DNA of 64,000 bases, taken from assembly GCF_011075055.1 (NCBI RefSeq), contig NC_058147.1, positions 14,012,001-14,076,000 of the forward strand, read 5' to 3'. Made by a program: the position numbers and the translations under genes. The DNA is from Mangifera indica (Eukaryota; Streptophyta; Magnoliopsida; Sapindales; Anacardiaceae). This document shows positions 35,931 to 48,060 of this stretch, one piece after another (the first letter of the stretch is position 1; each line of letters starts with the position of its first letter). Below the pieces are notes generated by a model. It did no database searches. It was not told the origin of the DNA and saw only the letters and a list, made by a program, of their open reading frames with translations.

Positions 35931-36415
35931 TACATCATTGTGTTGAGTTAAGAGAAACCCAAATCTCTCTAACTTGTACATCATCATGCTAGAGATGACG
36001 AGTTCTCGCTGGAGAAAAGAAGGAAAAAACCCTAAGAGGGAAATTTTCCTTCTTTAAACTCTGAAGGAAAATTTTGAGAAGGGAGAATTGTGAGTTTTCA
36101 AAATTGAAGGGGAGAAAAATGATAAAAGCTAGGTTTTTAAATTTTTTGTTACATAACGATTTTATCTCTAATTCTAACACAGATTTTTAATATAAATTAT
36201 CTCATGAATGGGTTTTTAGAGTTTCAAAAAATTAAAGAGTATAAATTTAAGATTTCGCTATTAAAGAGTATAAATTTGAGATTTCATGGTAGCGTATAAC
36301 TCTTTTAGCCAAATGTCAAATTACCTTATTTACTTCCAAGTGTGGGGTAGGGGTTGTATTTATACATGTTTTTCATATTTGTTTTATTTTTTATGTTATA
36401 AATGGTTGAACCAAG
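35931..36415. other. No gene; contains a 12-bp-stem inverted repeat
   Basis: AAATTTTCCTTC at 36,041-36,052 pairs exactly with 36,063-36,074 around a 10-base loop. Nothing else recognisable. Confidence 0.5.
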
Positions 36416-36732
36416 TAGGGTTAGATTCAAATTGAGCCTGTTTGAGCTCGGTTCGAATAAGTCTGAAATGAGCCAGTCCTATACAAGCTCGTTCGAGCTC
36501 GAGCTACTCATTAAATTTGCTAATTACAAATTTTGATATAAAATGACATTGTTTCGATCAATATGTATTAAAACAACGTCATTTTAATAGCAAAATAGTT
36601 AAAAGCTTGAGCTTGAAATGAGCCGAGTTGAATTTGCATCGAGTTCGAGCCTCACTTCCACGAGCTCAATGAGCTCGAGCTCTACTATATACAAATTGAA
36701 CTGAACTTGAGCTCGGCTCAAATCCAGCACTA
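36416..36732. mobile_element. 317-bp hAT-type MITE
   Basis: Ends: left TAGGGTTAGATTCAAATTGA, right (reverse complement) TAGTGCTGGATTTGAGCC. Flanking 8-mers are GAACCAAG (36,408-36,415) and GAACTAAG (36,733-36,740), 7 of 8 identical. The interior has the same GAGCTCGAGCT-type subterminal motifs as the 3.6-kb element at 17.5-21.1 kb, so they belong to one superfamily group and could share a transposase source. It lies about 400 bp upstream of the TNL start codon. Confidence 0.8.
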
Positions 36733-36740
36733 GAACTAAG

Positions 36741-37127
36741 TAGTCAATGTTTTCCTACGGTGGAAAATCTCTCTCTCACTTTTCTCTCTTTCGTTTCTTC
36801 ACTATTCTTAGATCTAGGGCTTGTTTCTTTGGTGATCTTTACTATTTTTTTTTCACGTTTTGAATGAGTTAGACTCGAGTTTATTCAATGATCAAATATT
36901 TTCCTCTAATCTGACCGCGTTTTTTAGCTGAGCATTAAGATTCCTCTCTCGTTGATGTTTACTCTCTTAAAGTTTGTTGTAGTGGAAAGTCCCAAGAAAA
37001 TCATAATAATTCGCGTGGGAGGGAGTAAGAAATCTTATGGGCAAAATGTTGTGAACATAAGAAGCACACACTTGTGGTAAAGTTTGCTTCTTAAAATTGA
37101 GAATTTCTTTGTTTGTATTTTTCATTT
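36741..37127 (+). promoter_or_regulatory. Upstream region of the TNL pseudogene
   Basis: Contains CT-rich stretches (about 36,768-36,800) typical of plant leaders. No clear TATA box placed. The MITE at 36,416-36,732 borders it. Confidence 0.35.
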
Positions 37128-40100
37128 ATGCCTTCTTCATTACCATTGTCGTCTTGTAACTCCATTGCCCATCAAGTGAAATTCGATGTTTTTCTTAGTT
37201 TTAGAGGTGAGGATACTCGTGATAACTTTACTAGTCCTCTCTATGCGGCTTTGCGTTGGGAAGAGATTGAAGCCTTTATTGATGACAAGGGACTTAAGAG
37301 AGGAGATGAAATTTCTCCTATGCTTTTGAAAGTAATTGAATCATCGAAGGTTTTTGTAATCATTTTCTCAGAAGACTATGTTTTCTCTAGACGATGCTTG
37401 GATGAGCTTGTAAAAATTCTTAAATGTAAGAAATTGAATAACCAAATGGTTATACCATTTTTCTTTAATTTGAATCCATTCGATATTCAAAAGCGAATGG
37501 GAACTTTCGCAGAGGTTTTTGTGAAACATGAAAACGTTTTAAAGAGATTAGAGACAAGGTTTAGAACTGGAGGAATGCTTTGGCTGAAGCTGCCAATTTA
37601 TCTAGATGGGATTCCTCTGAAACCAAGTAACTATTAACTCTTTACTAAAGTCTTTATAAGTTTTCAATTACTAAGGTTGTATAAGATATAATATTCCTTG
37701 CTAAAATCCAGTTATTTGGATGAAAATAAGACTTTAGATGTCATTAATTAATTAATTAATTTATTCTAAAATCTTCTAGTTGGTTGATGCTGTGAGAACT
37801 GTGATTTCAAAATTGTTTTTATTTTCTTATCTATTTGCTGTGAATTTATTGCATCAAGTTTTATGTTCAATAATAGTGACATTTCTAACTTGTTTTGGGT
37901 TTCATAATGATGATAGAATGAGTTCATTGAAAAGTTTGGTATTTTTTTATTTAATGATTATTTAATCTTGCCTTGTTAATTTGACTCATCAAGAACATCC
38001 CAAGAAAGGCCTTTTGATGAAATTAAGTTCTTCTGCATTATAGGATATAATTTAGCCAATTTTTTTTCATATATGTGGACAAATTAAAGGGTATTTTTAA
38101 TGAAAAAAATAACATTAGAAAGTTAGCTTTACAATTCCCAGTCCCCTCTAAGAAAAGAATAACATGAACTGTTTAGTATTATTTTGCTTATGTCATGGTC
38201 CATTCCAACTCACTACTATTTATCTTTATGTTTGTAGGCCCAAGGCAACACTTGTAGAAGAGATTGTTAAAGATATTTTGAAGAAATTGAAAAATGTATC
38301 ATTCTCAAGTGATTCAGATGGTTATGTTGGACTAGTTGGACTAAATTTACACATTAAGCATATCAAATCATTGTTATGCATTGGATTGTCAGATTTTCGA
38401 ATTATAGGAATTTGGGGAATGGGTGGTATAGGTAAAACAACCATTGCAAGAGCTAGTTTTTAACCAAATTTCTTTTGATTTTGAAGGTTGTTACTTTTGT
38501 ATTAATTTTAGAGAAGAATTAGAAAAATGGGGATTAAGTCATCTGAGAGACCAAGTTCTTTCTCAGATATTAGAAGAAGAAAATCTCAAAATAGGCACTC
38601 CTAGAATTCCTCTGTACACCTAGGAAAGACTTCAATGCAAAAAAGTTTTCATCGTTCTTGATGATGTGAATAATTTTGAACAATTAGAATTTTTAGCTGG
38701 AGGGCTTGACCAATTCAATCCTGGAAGTAGAATTATTATAAATACTCGAGATAAACAAGTGCTTCATAGTTATGGAGTGCAGAGCATATATGAGGTTGAG
38801 GAATTTAGCCAAAACGAAGCTCTTTTGTTGTTTTGTAAATATGCCTTTAACCAATGCCACCTTCTAATGATTTTAGGGAGCTCTCAAGTAGTGTAATAAA
38901 TTATGCGAAAAGGCAATCATTAGCTTTTAAAGTGTTAGGTTCTACCCTCTTTTAGAAGAGCAAGCAAGAATGGGAAAGTGCATTGTATAACTTGAAAATG
39001 GTTTGTGATCCCTAAATTCATGATATGTTAAAAATTAGTTATGATAGACTAAACAGAAAGGAGAAAGAGATATTTCTTCATATCGCTTGTTTCTTTAAAG
39101 GAGAAGATATAGATGATATGGCTCGAATAATGCTAAATAGTCATTACTCTCTTTATTTTGAATAGTGTAACCTCTGTGATAAATCTCTCATAACAATATC
39201 AAATAACAAGCTACAAATGCCAAAGAGCCTACAAAATGTAGTAGGTTGTGGTATCACGAGGATGTCTACAACATATTGAAAAATAGTAAGGTAAAGAGCC
39301 TAATGAACTTGTTTTGATTTCTTATATTAAAAGTCCAATAAACAAACAATCAACCCGTAAAAGTTTTATTGTTTTGTACTATAGATTTGTAAACGTTTTG
39401 TGCTTTTTATATTCACTTATACTTTTTTGTGTTTGTTTATTAAGGCACTACATCAATTGAAGGCACATTCTTAGATATGTCAAAAATAAAAGTCCTTCAG
39501 TAAAGTTCTAGAGCCTTTGCAAATATGTCTAATCTTAGGTTGCTAAAGTTTTATACTCACAACTTAACAAAGTGTTTGTAAAATTCTCCAAAGTACATCT
39601 TCAGTTTGAGGATTTTTCTAAAGTGCATCTTCCTCATGGTCTGGAATATCTTTCAAATGAGTTGAGGTACCTCTATTGGGAGGATACCCTTTGAAAAAAT
39701 TGCCCTCAAAATTTAATCTAGAGAACTTTGTTGAACTTAGATTGCCTTATAGTAAGGTGGGGCAACTTTGGAAATGAACTAAGGTATAATATCTGATGAT
39801 ATAGATGTTCTTTCATATGTAAACTATTTGGTTCACTGATACTGATTTATTTTAGCCTTTAAATTTTTGTATGCTTCCAAGTTGAAATTGATTGATCTTC
39901 ATGATTCCAAATACTTGTCCAAGATCCCAGTCTTAAAATCTTTCCAAAGATTTTTGGGAATATAAAACAATTAGATTTATCTGGAACCAAATAGAAGAAA
40001 TTCCTACTACCATTTGTGAATTGAAATCTCTTTGTAGGCTTAAACTTTGGAATTGGTCAAAGCTAAAGAGTTTCCCAAAAATCTTAGAAGTAATAAAAAA

Positions 40101-40658
40101 TTTACAATATCTTTCTCTTGCTAGAGCAATAAAAGTTAAAGAGCTGCCATCTTCTATTGATTATTTAATTGGGCTTCGTGAGTTGACATTGGTAAATCTT
40201 AAAAACCTTGAGACCATTCTAAGTAGTATTTGTAGCTTGATATCTTTATGCTCAATGTATCTTTCTGGTTGCTCAAAACTTGATAAATTGCCAGATAACC
40301 TGGGGAATTTAAAATCTTTGAGGACCTTCAATGCAAGAAGAACTGTTATTAGGGGATTACCATTCTCTATTGCTGGTTGTAAAGATCTTCGAGTTTTGGA
40401 TTGTTCTATATGTAAAAGTTTGGTTTTGCTTTCATCTTCAGTTTTAGGTTCATTAACACAATTAAATTTGTCTTATTGCTCTCTAACTGAAATTCTTGAA
40501 GATCTTTGTTGTATGCCCTCTTTGGAAATATTAAATCTACAGGGAAACAATTTTAGGAGTTTACCTAGAAGTATTAAACAACTTTCTTAGCTAAAGCGTC
40601 TTTTGATAAACAATTGCAGAATGATCCAATCATTGCCAGAGCTTTACGTACTGTACTA

Positions 40659-42105
40659 TGTTGACTCAAAGAGTCATTATGCTTTTATTTTGATGATAAC
40701 AAAATAATATGTCCCTAAACATATTCACTAATGATTTTACTTGAATGTGAGTTCAGATTGCAATAATTTATCTAATGCACTTGAAGGAGTTTCAAGATAG
40801 AAATGAAGACAAGACTCAAGTGAAGAATTCTTAAAGATTTGAAGTAAAACTCAAGTTTAGGTAGATATATATGTAATTTGGAGCATTCGATTTGATTAGA
40901 ATATTTATTTGCATGTGATAGCTCACTTGAAAACTTATTCTCATATCTTTCACACTTTGGGTAAAAATGTTGTTTTTCAAACTTATTGGGTTAAACCAAT
41001 TTTTTCACTAAGTTTATTAATTCATTTAATATGATGAAGTTTTGTGAACTATATTTTCATATCTTAAAGTTGGTTTTGAAAGAATTTTCAAAAAAGGTTA
41101 AATTGTCACTTTTCAAAGTTTTAGGGGTCAAAATAATTTTTGAAAATTTAGGGGTAAAATGTAATAAAATTTGATCGACCGAATTTGACCAGTCGAATTC
41201 TTCAATGGCAGCTTTCGAATTGTCTAGAAGCCATGTATTTTGGCTTTCAAAAATTTGGTTGATCGAATTAAATTCGATCGACCGAATTTTGGTTTAAACT
41301 TTCCAACGGCTACTGCCATGTAGGCATCACGGGAGTGCCACATCATATCTAATTGACCAAATTACGCTCGGTCAACTAAATTTTACATTTTTTGCAAAAT
41401 TAAAACGACTAGTTTTTGTGCACAACGGTAATTTTCCTCTTTTTTCCCTATATAAACCTAATCAAATTCATTCGAAAAGGACTTTTGCCACCAAGAACTT
41501 TCATATTTTTTAGAGCAAATTAGTTTTGAGCTATTCACTTGCAAATTCTCTTCTCTAATCAAACCCTTGCTCATATACTTTATAATTTCATTTGCATTAG
41601 GTTGTACTAAGCTTAATCTTTTATATACACTATTTGAGAGAGATCATACTTCGAATTCATAATAAAATTCGTACTATAAAAGAGTGAACTTCACTCTTAG
41701 AGAGATTAGAAAATTTCTAGTGAGAGAAATTGAGCTTTAACATTTGTAAAAGTTAATAGCACCTTGGAAGCTATTTTGTTGTGAAGAAAAGCTTGGTTGA
41801 TTTTTTGGTCAACCAAGGATTACTGGAATACTCCAAGGGAGAAAGTTTGGAGAAGTGGACATAGACCAAGTTGAGTCGAACCACTATATATCGAGTGTTT
41901 GATTTTCTCTTCCCTTAAACTCACACTTTATGTTATGTTATTTTGATTGTATCAATTATTTGAAATATTTTTGTTAATTTCATAAATTGGATTAAAAAAA
42001 TAGGCAATATTCATTAATTTGAATAAATTGTTTTAATTCTTTAATTTGATAAAGATTATTTTAAATTGCCTAATTCACCCCTCTGTTAGGCCATTTGATC
42101 CTTCA
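40659..42105 (+). repeat. 5' LTR of the SIRE-type element
   Basis: 1,447 bp, starts TGTTGACTC and ends GATCCTTCA. A TATA box (TATATAAACC) is at 41,449-41,458. It contains several near-palindromic AATTCGATCGACCGAATT motifs at about 41,170-41,370. Confidence 0.92.
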
Positions 42106-42107
42106 AT

Positions 42108-42120
42108 TGGTATCACAGCA
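42108..42120 (+). promoter_or_regulatory. Primer-binding site (initiator-Met tRNA type)
   Basis: TGGTATCACAGCA lies two bases inside the 5' LTR, a near match to the usual plant TGGTATCAGAGC that pairs with the 3' end of initiator tRNA-Met. Confidence 0.75.
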
Positions 42121-42157
42121 AGGTTACTCATTCTCATAAACTTAACCATTTAGAGCA

Positions 42158-43551
42158 ATGGTCATGAACCTAGGAAAATCCCATACCGTTAGTGAAGGGT
42201 TTGCCTCTAATAGACCGCCATTATTTAATGGCACCGCATATGCCCATTGAAAAAATCATATGTTGATTTTCCTTTAAAGTGATTATGAATTGTGGGATGT
42301 AGTGCAAGATGGACCTTTTGTTCCTATGAAAGAAGTAGATGGAAAACAAGTGCCCAAAACTAGGGAAGAAATGACCCCTCAAGATAAGAAAAATATTACC
42401 ATTAATGCTAGAGTTATGAATGTGTTATATTGTGCATTAAATGAATATAACTTTAACAAGGTACAAGCTTGTACCTCAGCTAAAGAAATTTGGGAATTAT
42501 TGATTATGTCAAATGAGGGAACTTCATAAGTCAAAGAGACTAAAATTAACATGCTCACATACTCATACTTGTTATTTAAGATGAATGAAGATGAAACTAT
42601 TAGTGACATGTTTGATAGATTTATTACTATTGTAAATGAATTGAAAAATCTTGGTAAAGTTTATAATACTATCCAAGAAAATGTCAAGAAACTTCTTAGG
42701 TGTTTACCTCTTTCTTGGGATCCCAAAGTGATGGCAACGAAGAAGCAAAAGATGTCAAGACTTTACCTCTTGAAGAGTTTTTAGGTTCACTTCTCACTCA
42801 TGAGCTTACTATGAACCAATGATAAATTGAAGAAATGGAGAAGAAGAAAAAGAGCATCGCCTTCAAATCATCCATCAAAGAGAATGAAAAGTTCCTAGAA
42901 GAAGAAGGGGAGACATCAAATGATGAAGATGAAGACATTGCACTCTTGACTAGAAAGATCGAAAAGCTTCTAAGGAATAGAAAGCTAAGAAGAAATGGAA
43001 ACTTCACAAAAAGAGAGGCTTCTAAAGGTGAAAGAGGAGAAAAACAAAGGAGAAAACAAGTTGTGTGCTATGAATGTAAGAAGTCGGGACACATCAAATA
43101 TGATTGTCCTATCCTCAAAATTGGTAGATAGAAAAAGAAAGCAATGAAGGCTACGTGGGATGATAGCGACGAAAGTGAATCTGAAAAGGAGGTTAATGAA
43201 GTAGCCAACATGTGTTTCATGGCAATTACAAATAATGAGTTAATTAACTCTAGCTCATCTAATACTTGTGATGATTTAGATGATATAGATGATAAGATAG
43301 ATGAAAACCTCTCATATGAAGAGTTATATAATACACTCGAAAAGATGAATGAAAAACTTACTCTTTGTATGTCTAAAAATACAACTCTTAAAAAGAAAAA
43401 TTTTAACTTGGAAAGGGAAAATAAGTCTTTAAAGAAAGAACATAAAACTTTTAACCAAAAAATCTTTAAGCTTAAAGGAAAAGAAAATAAAGAAAACAAG
43501 TTCTCTATTTTGAAAAAGAAAAATCAAAGTTTGAAAATGATCTTTGCATAG
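42158..43551 (+). pseudogene. SIRE gag
   Basis: Starts at ATG 42,158 (MVMNLGKSH). It continues through a gag core (DYELWDVVQDGPF, ALNEYNFNKVQACTSAKEIW, MNEDETISDMFDRFITIVNE) and an intact zinc knuckle CYECKKSGHIKYDC (CX2CX4HX4C) at 43,069-43,110. A Glu/Lys-rich predicted coiled coil follows (43,300-43,550). Stops after GTS (near 42,528) and after the knuckle, plus frameshifts, break it. Gag packages the RNA in virus-like particles. Confidence 0.85.
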
Positions 43552-43689
43552 CTAAAAAGGAAAAAGAAATTATAGAAAGTGAAATTGAAGTTTTAAAAAG
43601 GGGAGCAAAGAATTTAAGTGAAATAGTTTTAAAATTTAAAAATGGAAAGGATATTCTTGACAAAATGCTTGGTGTACAAATGAGAGTTT

Positions 43690-46600
43690 TAAACAAAAGA
43701 TGACTTGGTTATAAACTTTTTATCAAAGCAAAATACTTAAGAAATTATTTTGTTAAAGCCTCAACTTCAAATGAATCAAATATAACTTGCCATTATTATG
43801 GAAATAAAGGTCATATCTCATCATCTTGCCCAATTCAAAAGAAACATTATATGGGCACTAAGAAAGTATGGGTTCCTAAGGGAACAAAAACTAACCACTA
43901 AGAACCCAACATGATTTGGGTACCTAAAACAAATTCTTGAATTTCTCATTGTGTTTAGGAACCAAAAAGCAAAAGGAAGAAAAGCAAATGGTTCCTCGAT
44001 AGTGCTTGCTCAAGACACATAATCGGAGATATTTCACTTTTCTCGACAATAAGCAAGAAAGATGGAGGACATGTAACCTTTGGAGACAACGCGAAGGGTA
44101 AAATTATTGGCATTAGAGATATTGGTAACAATTCTCACATTATCATTGAAAATGTTCTTTTGGTGGATAGTCTTAAGCATAATCTCCTTAGCATTAGTCA
44201 ACAATGTGATAAAGGATTTAGAGGTGTTTTTGAGCCAAATAGCTGCACTATAGAAAATATAAATGATAGAAAAACAATTTGTGTAGGAAATATAGATGAA
44301 AATGTTTACACTATAGATGTAGAAAATGCATCTTAGGAAAATTTATGTTTCTCTACATTGTATGAAAATAGTTGGTTGTGGCATAGAAGATTAGGTCATG
44401 CTAGCATGGACTTGATTTCAAAATTCTCTAAGAAAGAGCTTGTCAAAGGTCTTTCAAAAATAGATTTTGTTAAAGATAAAATTTGTGATGCATGTCAATT
44501 TGGCAAACAAACAAAAAATTCTTTTAAAAGTAAAACTCATATTTCCACATCTAGACCTTTACAACTTCTTTATATTGATCTTTTTGGTCTTTCAAGAACT
44601 GCAAGCCTATGTGTAAAACATTATGCTTTTGTTATTGTTGATGATTTTTCAAGATTCACTTGGGTACTTTTTCTTGCATCAAAAGATTAAGCCTCTATGC
44701 ATTTTCGAAATTTGTCAAGAAAATTCAAAAAGAAAAAGAAATGCATATTTCTTGCATTAGAAGTGATCATGAATGAGAGTTTGAAAATCATTTATTTGAA
44801 AACTTTTGTGATGAGCATGGTATTGAACATCAATTCTCTTATCCTAGAACTCCTCAACAAAATGGTGTTGTTGAAAGAAAGAATAGGACAATTCAAGAGA
44901 TGGCAAGAACCATGTTAAATGAAAAACCTTTATCTCAATATTTTTGGACGGAAGCCGTAAACATCACATGTTATGTTTTAAATCGTGTTTTAATAAGACC
45001 ATCTTTAGATAAAACTCCATATGAACTTTGGAAAAACAAAAAACCAAATATTGGTTATTTAAAGTTTTTGGATGTAAATGCTTTATTTTGAACACAAAAG
45101 AAAACTTAGGAAAATTTGATTCAAAATCGAACATTGGCTTTTTTCCTGGATATTCATCATCTAGCAAAGCATATAGAGTGTTTAACAAAAGGACACTAGT
45201 AGTCGAGGAATCCATGCATGTCATTTTTGATGAATCTAATCCTTCAACTAGTGTGCAAGTTGATATTAATGATGATCAAGTTAAGAATGGAGATCAAACG
45301 GAAAGTCATGATTCACCAAATGATGTTAAAGATGAAACAAAACAAGAGCCAAAACATGAAGAAGATAAAGATAAAGATCTTCTTAAGGCTTGGAGGTATG
45401 CAAATGCTCATCCTAAAGAATTAATTATTGGTGAGGAAAATCAAGGTGTTAAAACTAGATCATCCTTTAATCTTTGTAATAATTTTGCATTTCTTCCACA
45501 ATTTAAACCGAAAACATTTCATGATGCATTAAATGATGAGTTTTGGATTTTAGCCATGTAACAGGAACTAAATCAATTCAAAAGAAATAATGTTTGTGAA
45601 CTAGTTCCACGTCTGGATCATCAATCCGTTATTGGCACAAAATGGGTTTTTAGAAACAAAATGGATGAATCCAGAGTGGTTGTTAGAAATAAAGCTAGAT
45701 TAGTGGCTTAAGGCTACAACCAAGAAAAGGGAATAGATTTTGAAGAAACTTTTGCATCGGTAGCTAGACTAGAATCCATTAGGATGCTTTTGGCATTTGT
45801 ATGTTCTAACAATTTTATTTTATATCAAATGGATGTCAAAAGTGCTTTCTTAAATCGATTTATCATAGAGGACGTTTATGTTGAACAACCTCCCGGGTTT
45901 GAAAGTCATGATTTCCCAAACCATGTTTTTAAACTTCAAAAAGCTCTTTATGGTTTAAAACAAGTACCTCGAGCATGGTATGAACGTTTGAGTAAATTCT
46001 TACTTGAAAAAGGCTTTTACATTGGAAAAGTAGATACTACATTGTTTATTAAGAGAAAAGAAAATGATATACTTTTGGTTCAAATTTATGTTGATGATAT
46101 CATTTTTGGATCTACTAATGTCTCTTTGTGTGAAGAATTTTCTAATCTCATAAGCAAAGAATTTGAAATGAGCATGATGGGAGAACTCAAGTATTTTCTC
46201 GGACTTAATATCAAGCAAAGCAAAAAAGGTATCTTCATCAACCAATCTTTATACATCAAGGACTTATTAAAGAAGTTTGGCATGAAAGGACTAAAAGCCT
46301 CAAGCATACCAATGATTTCAACTATCAAGCTCACAAAGATGAAAGTGGGTCAAACATTGATGTTAAAATGTATAGAGGTATGATTGGCTCTCTTTTATAT
46401 TTAATCGCTAGTAGACCTGATATTATTTTTAGTGTGTGCTTATGTGCTTAATTTCAATCATGTCCTAAGGAATCTCATTTAAAAGCCCTTAAAAGAATCT
46501 TCAAATATTTACATGACACTAGATTTTTAGGCTTGTGGTATCCTAGAGAAACTTCTTTTGACCTAGTGAACTATTCAGATGTCGACTTTGCTGGAAGCCA

Positions 46601-47011
46601 AGTCGATAGAAAAAGTACTAGTGGTACTTGTCATTTTCTTGGTCATGCATTAGTTTCATGGTTGCTTTATCGACCGCAGAAGCGGAATATATTGCCGCCG
46701 GTAGTTGTTGTGCCCAAGCCTTGTGGATGCAACAAACCCTTAGGGATTATGAAGTTAGCCTATCTAAAACTCCAATCTTGTGTGACAACACAAGTGCTAT
46801 TAGCTTATACAAAAATCTCATTCAACACTCTCGAACCAAACATATAGAAATTAGATATCATTTTATTCGAGACCATGTTCAAAAAGGTGATATTTGTCTT
46901 GACTTTGTATCCACCGAAAATCAACTTATGGATATTTTTACAAAACCTCTTGGGGAAAAACGTTTTTGCAAAATTAAAGGTGAGCTTGGGATCATGGAAT
47001 CACCACATTAG
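43690..47011 (+). pseudogene. SIRE pol: protease, integrase, RT, RNase H
   Basis: A second knuckle-like motif near 43,783 reads CHYYGNKGHISSSC, so its second Cys is Tyr. Protease at about 43,985: WFLDSACSRHIIGD. GAG-pre-integrase and integrase start at 44,358-44,690: WHRRLGHASMDLIS, CDACQFGKQTKNSF, IVDDFSRFTWVLFLASKD. Integrase core and C-terminus run to about 45,561 with frameshifts. RT at 45,640-46,383: GTKWVFRNKMDES, LYQMDVKSAFLN, VYVEQPPGFE, YGLKQVPRAWYE, QIYVDDIIFGS (catalytic YVDD intact), GELKYFLGLNIKQ. RNase H at 46,530-47,011: VDFAGSQVDRKSTSG, STAEAEYIAA, TKHIEIRYHFIRDHV, QLMDIFTKPL. Several stops and frameshifts mean no full polyprotein. Confidence 0.9.
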
Positions 47012-48060
47012 CATTTGCTCTCAAATATTATTGTGATTGTGGTGTTTTGGTTGAATTAAAAGTGTTAATATATGATTTATGCATCATTTCCTATTCAACC
47101 ATATTTGATAGTCTTCTTGTACTAATTATTCTTGCATTGATTTTTAATGTGTTTGATTTGAATTTTCATCATATTTTTGCATCAAATTATATTGCATTAC
47201 ATGCATTTTGAATCGACATTGCATAGTTGAATCATTTGGACTCATTTATGTTCATATTGAAACAATAAATTGCATAAAATGATTGACCTGAATTTTGCAA
47301 AAGTTGAATTGCAAAATTTGGTGGACCGAATTCTTAGAAAATTTGGTCGACTGAATTCTAAAAAATTTGGTTGACTGAATTCCAGCGTATAAGGGTAACC
47401 ATCTTTCATTTTTTTCTCACAAAAACTCCAGCCTCTTTCATTTTTCTCTCAACCAAATTGCACCAAGCTCACCATAATCCACTTTAAACTCAAAAGTTTT
47501 GCTTACAATCAATTCCCCATATCATTTCTACTTGTTTTAAGCCAAAATCTCCTTCCAAAAACACCACATTTTGCCCTAAATTCCCCCAAATCTCATTAAA
47601 CCCTAAACCCTAGCTTTTTAAATTTCATCCAAAATCCCCAAATTTTGTTGATTTTTCATCAAATTGACCACAAAATCATCACTCCCAGCATCATTCTTCC
47701 AAGTTCCAAGCATCTATTTTACAATATTGGCTTCACATCAAAAACCTCAAAATTTCATACCCTTTTTTGGTTTATTCACAAAAACACCCCTTACGATCGA
47801 CCATTTTTTACTTTCGAATATACCACTATCATCATTTTCAACTGTGGTGTGCACTTAGTTTTCTAATTCGGCCGTTTGTGTGAAATTACTATTCTACCCT
47901 TGTATGTATGTACATTTGACGTAGCATTCCATTTCATCACATTTCGTCAAGTTTTTGTATGGTATTTCCTCTCTTGCTCTCTGTTTTATCTTTTAAAATT
48001 TTCAATTTGTAATTTGTTAATGTAGGTCGTTAGATTTTGTGTGTTTATTGTGTATACTCT
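47012..48060 (+). other. SIRE spacer between pol and the third ORF
   Basis: Non-coding. Two or three AATTTGGTCGACTGAATTC-type motifs (47,310-47,385) match those in the LTRs. A CA/CT-rich stretch (47,400-47,700) follows. The overlapping ORFs at 47,645-47,866 are low-complexity and I do not believe them. Confidence 0.55.

Noticed and set aside
37128..39290. TNL as a functional resistance gene
   Set aside because: Frameshift in the TIR end, an extra T after the P-loop, an in-frame stop before kinase-2, plus the 10.7-kb insertion.
47645..47866. Two overlapping ORFs between SIRE pol and ORF3
   Set aside because: Low-complexity Pro/Phe/His-rich translations in two frames of CA/CT-rich spacer.
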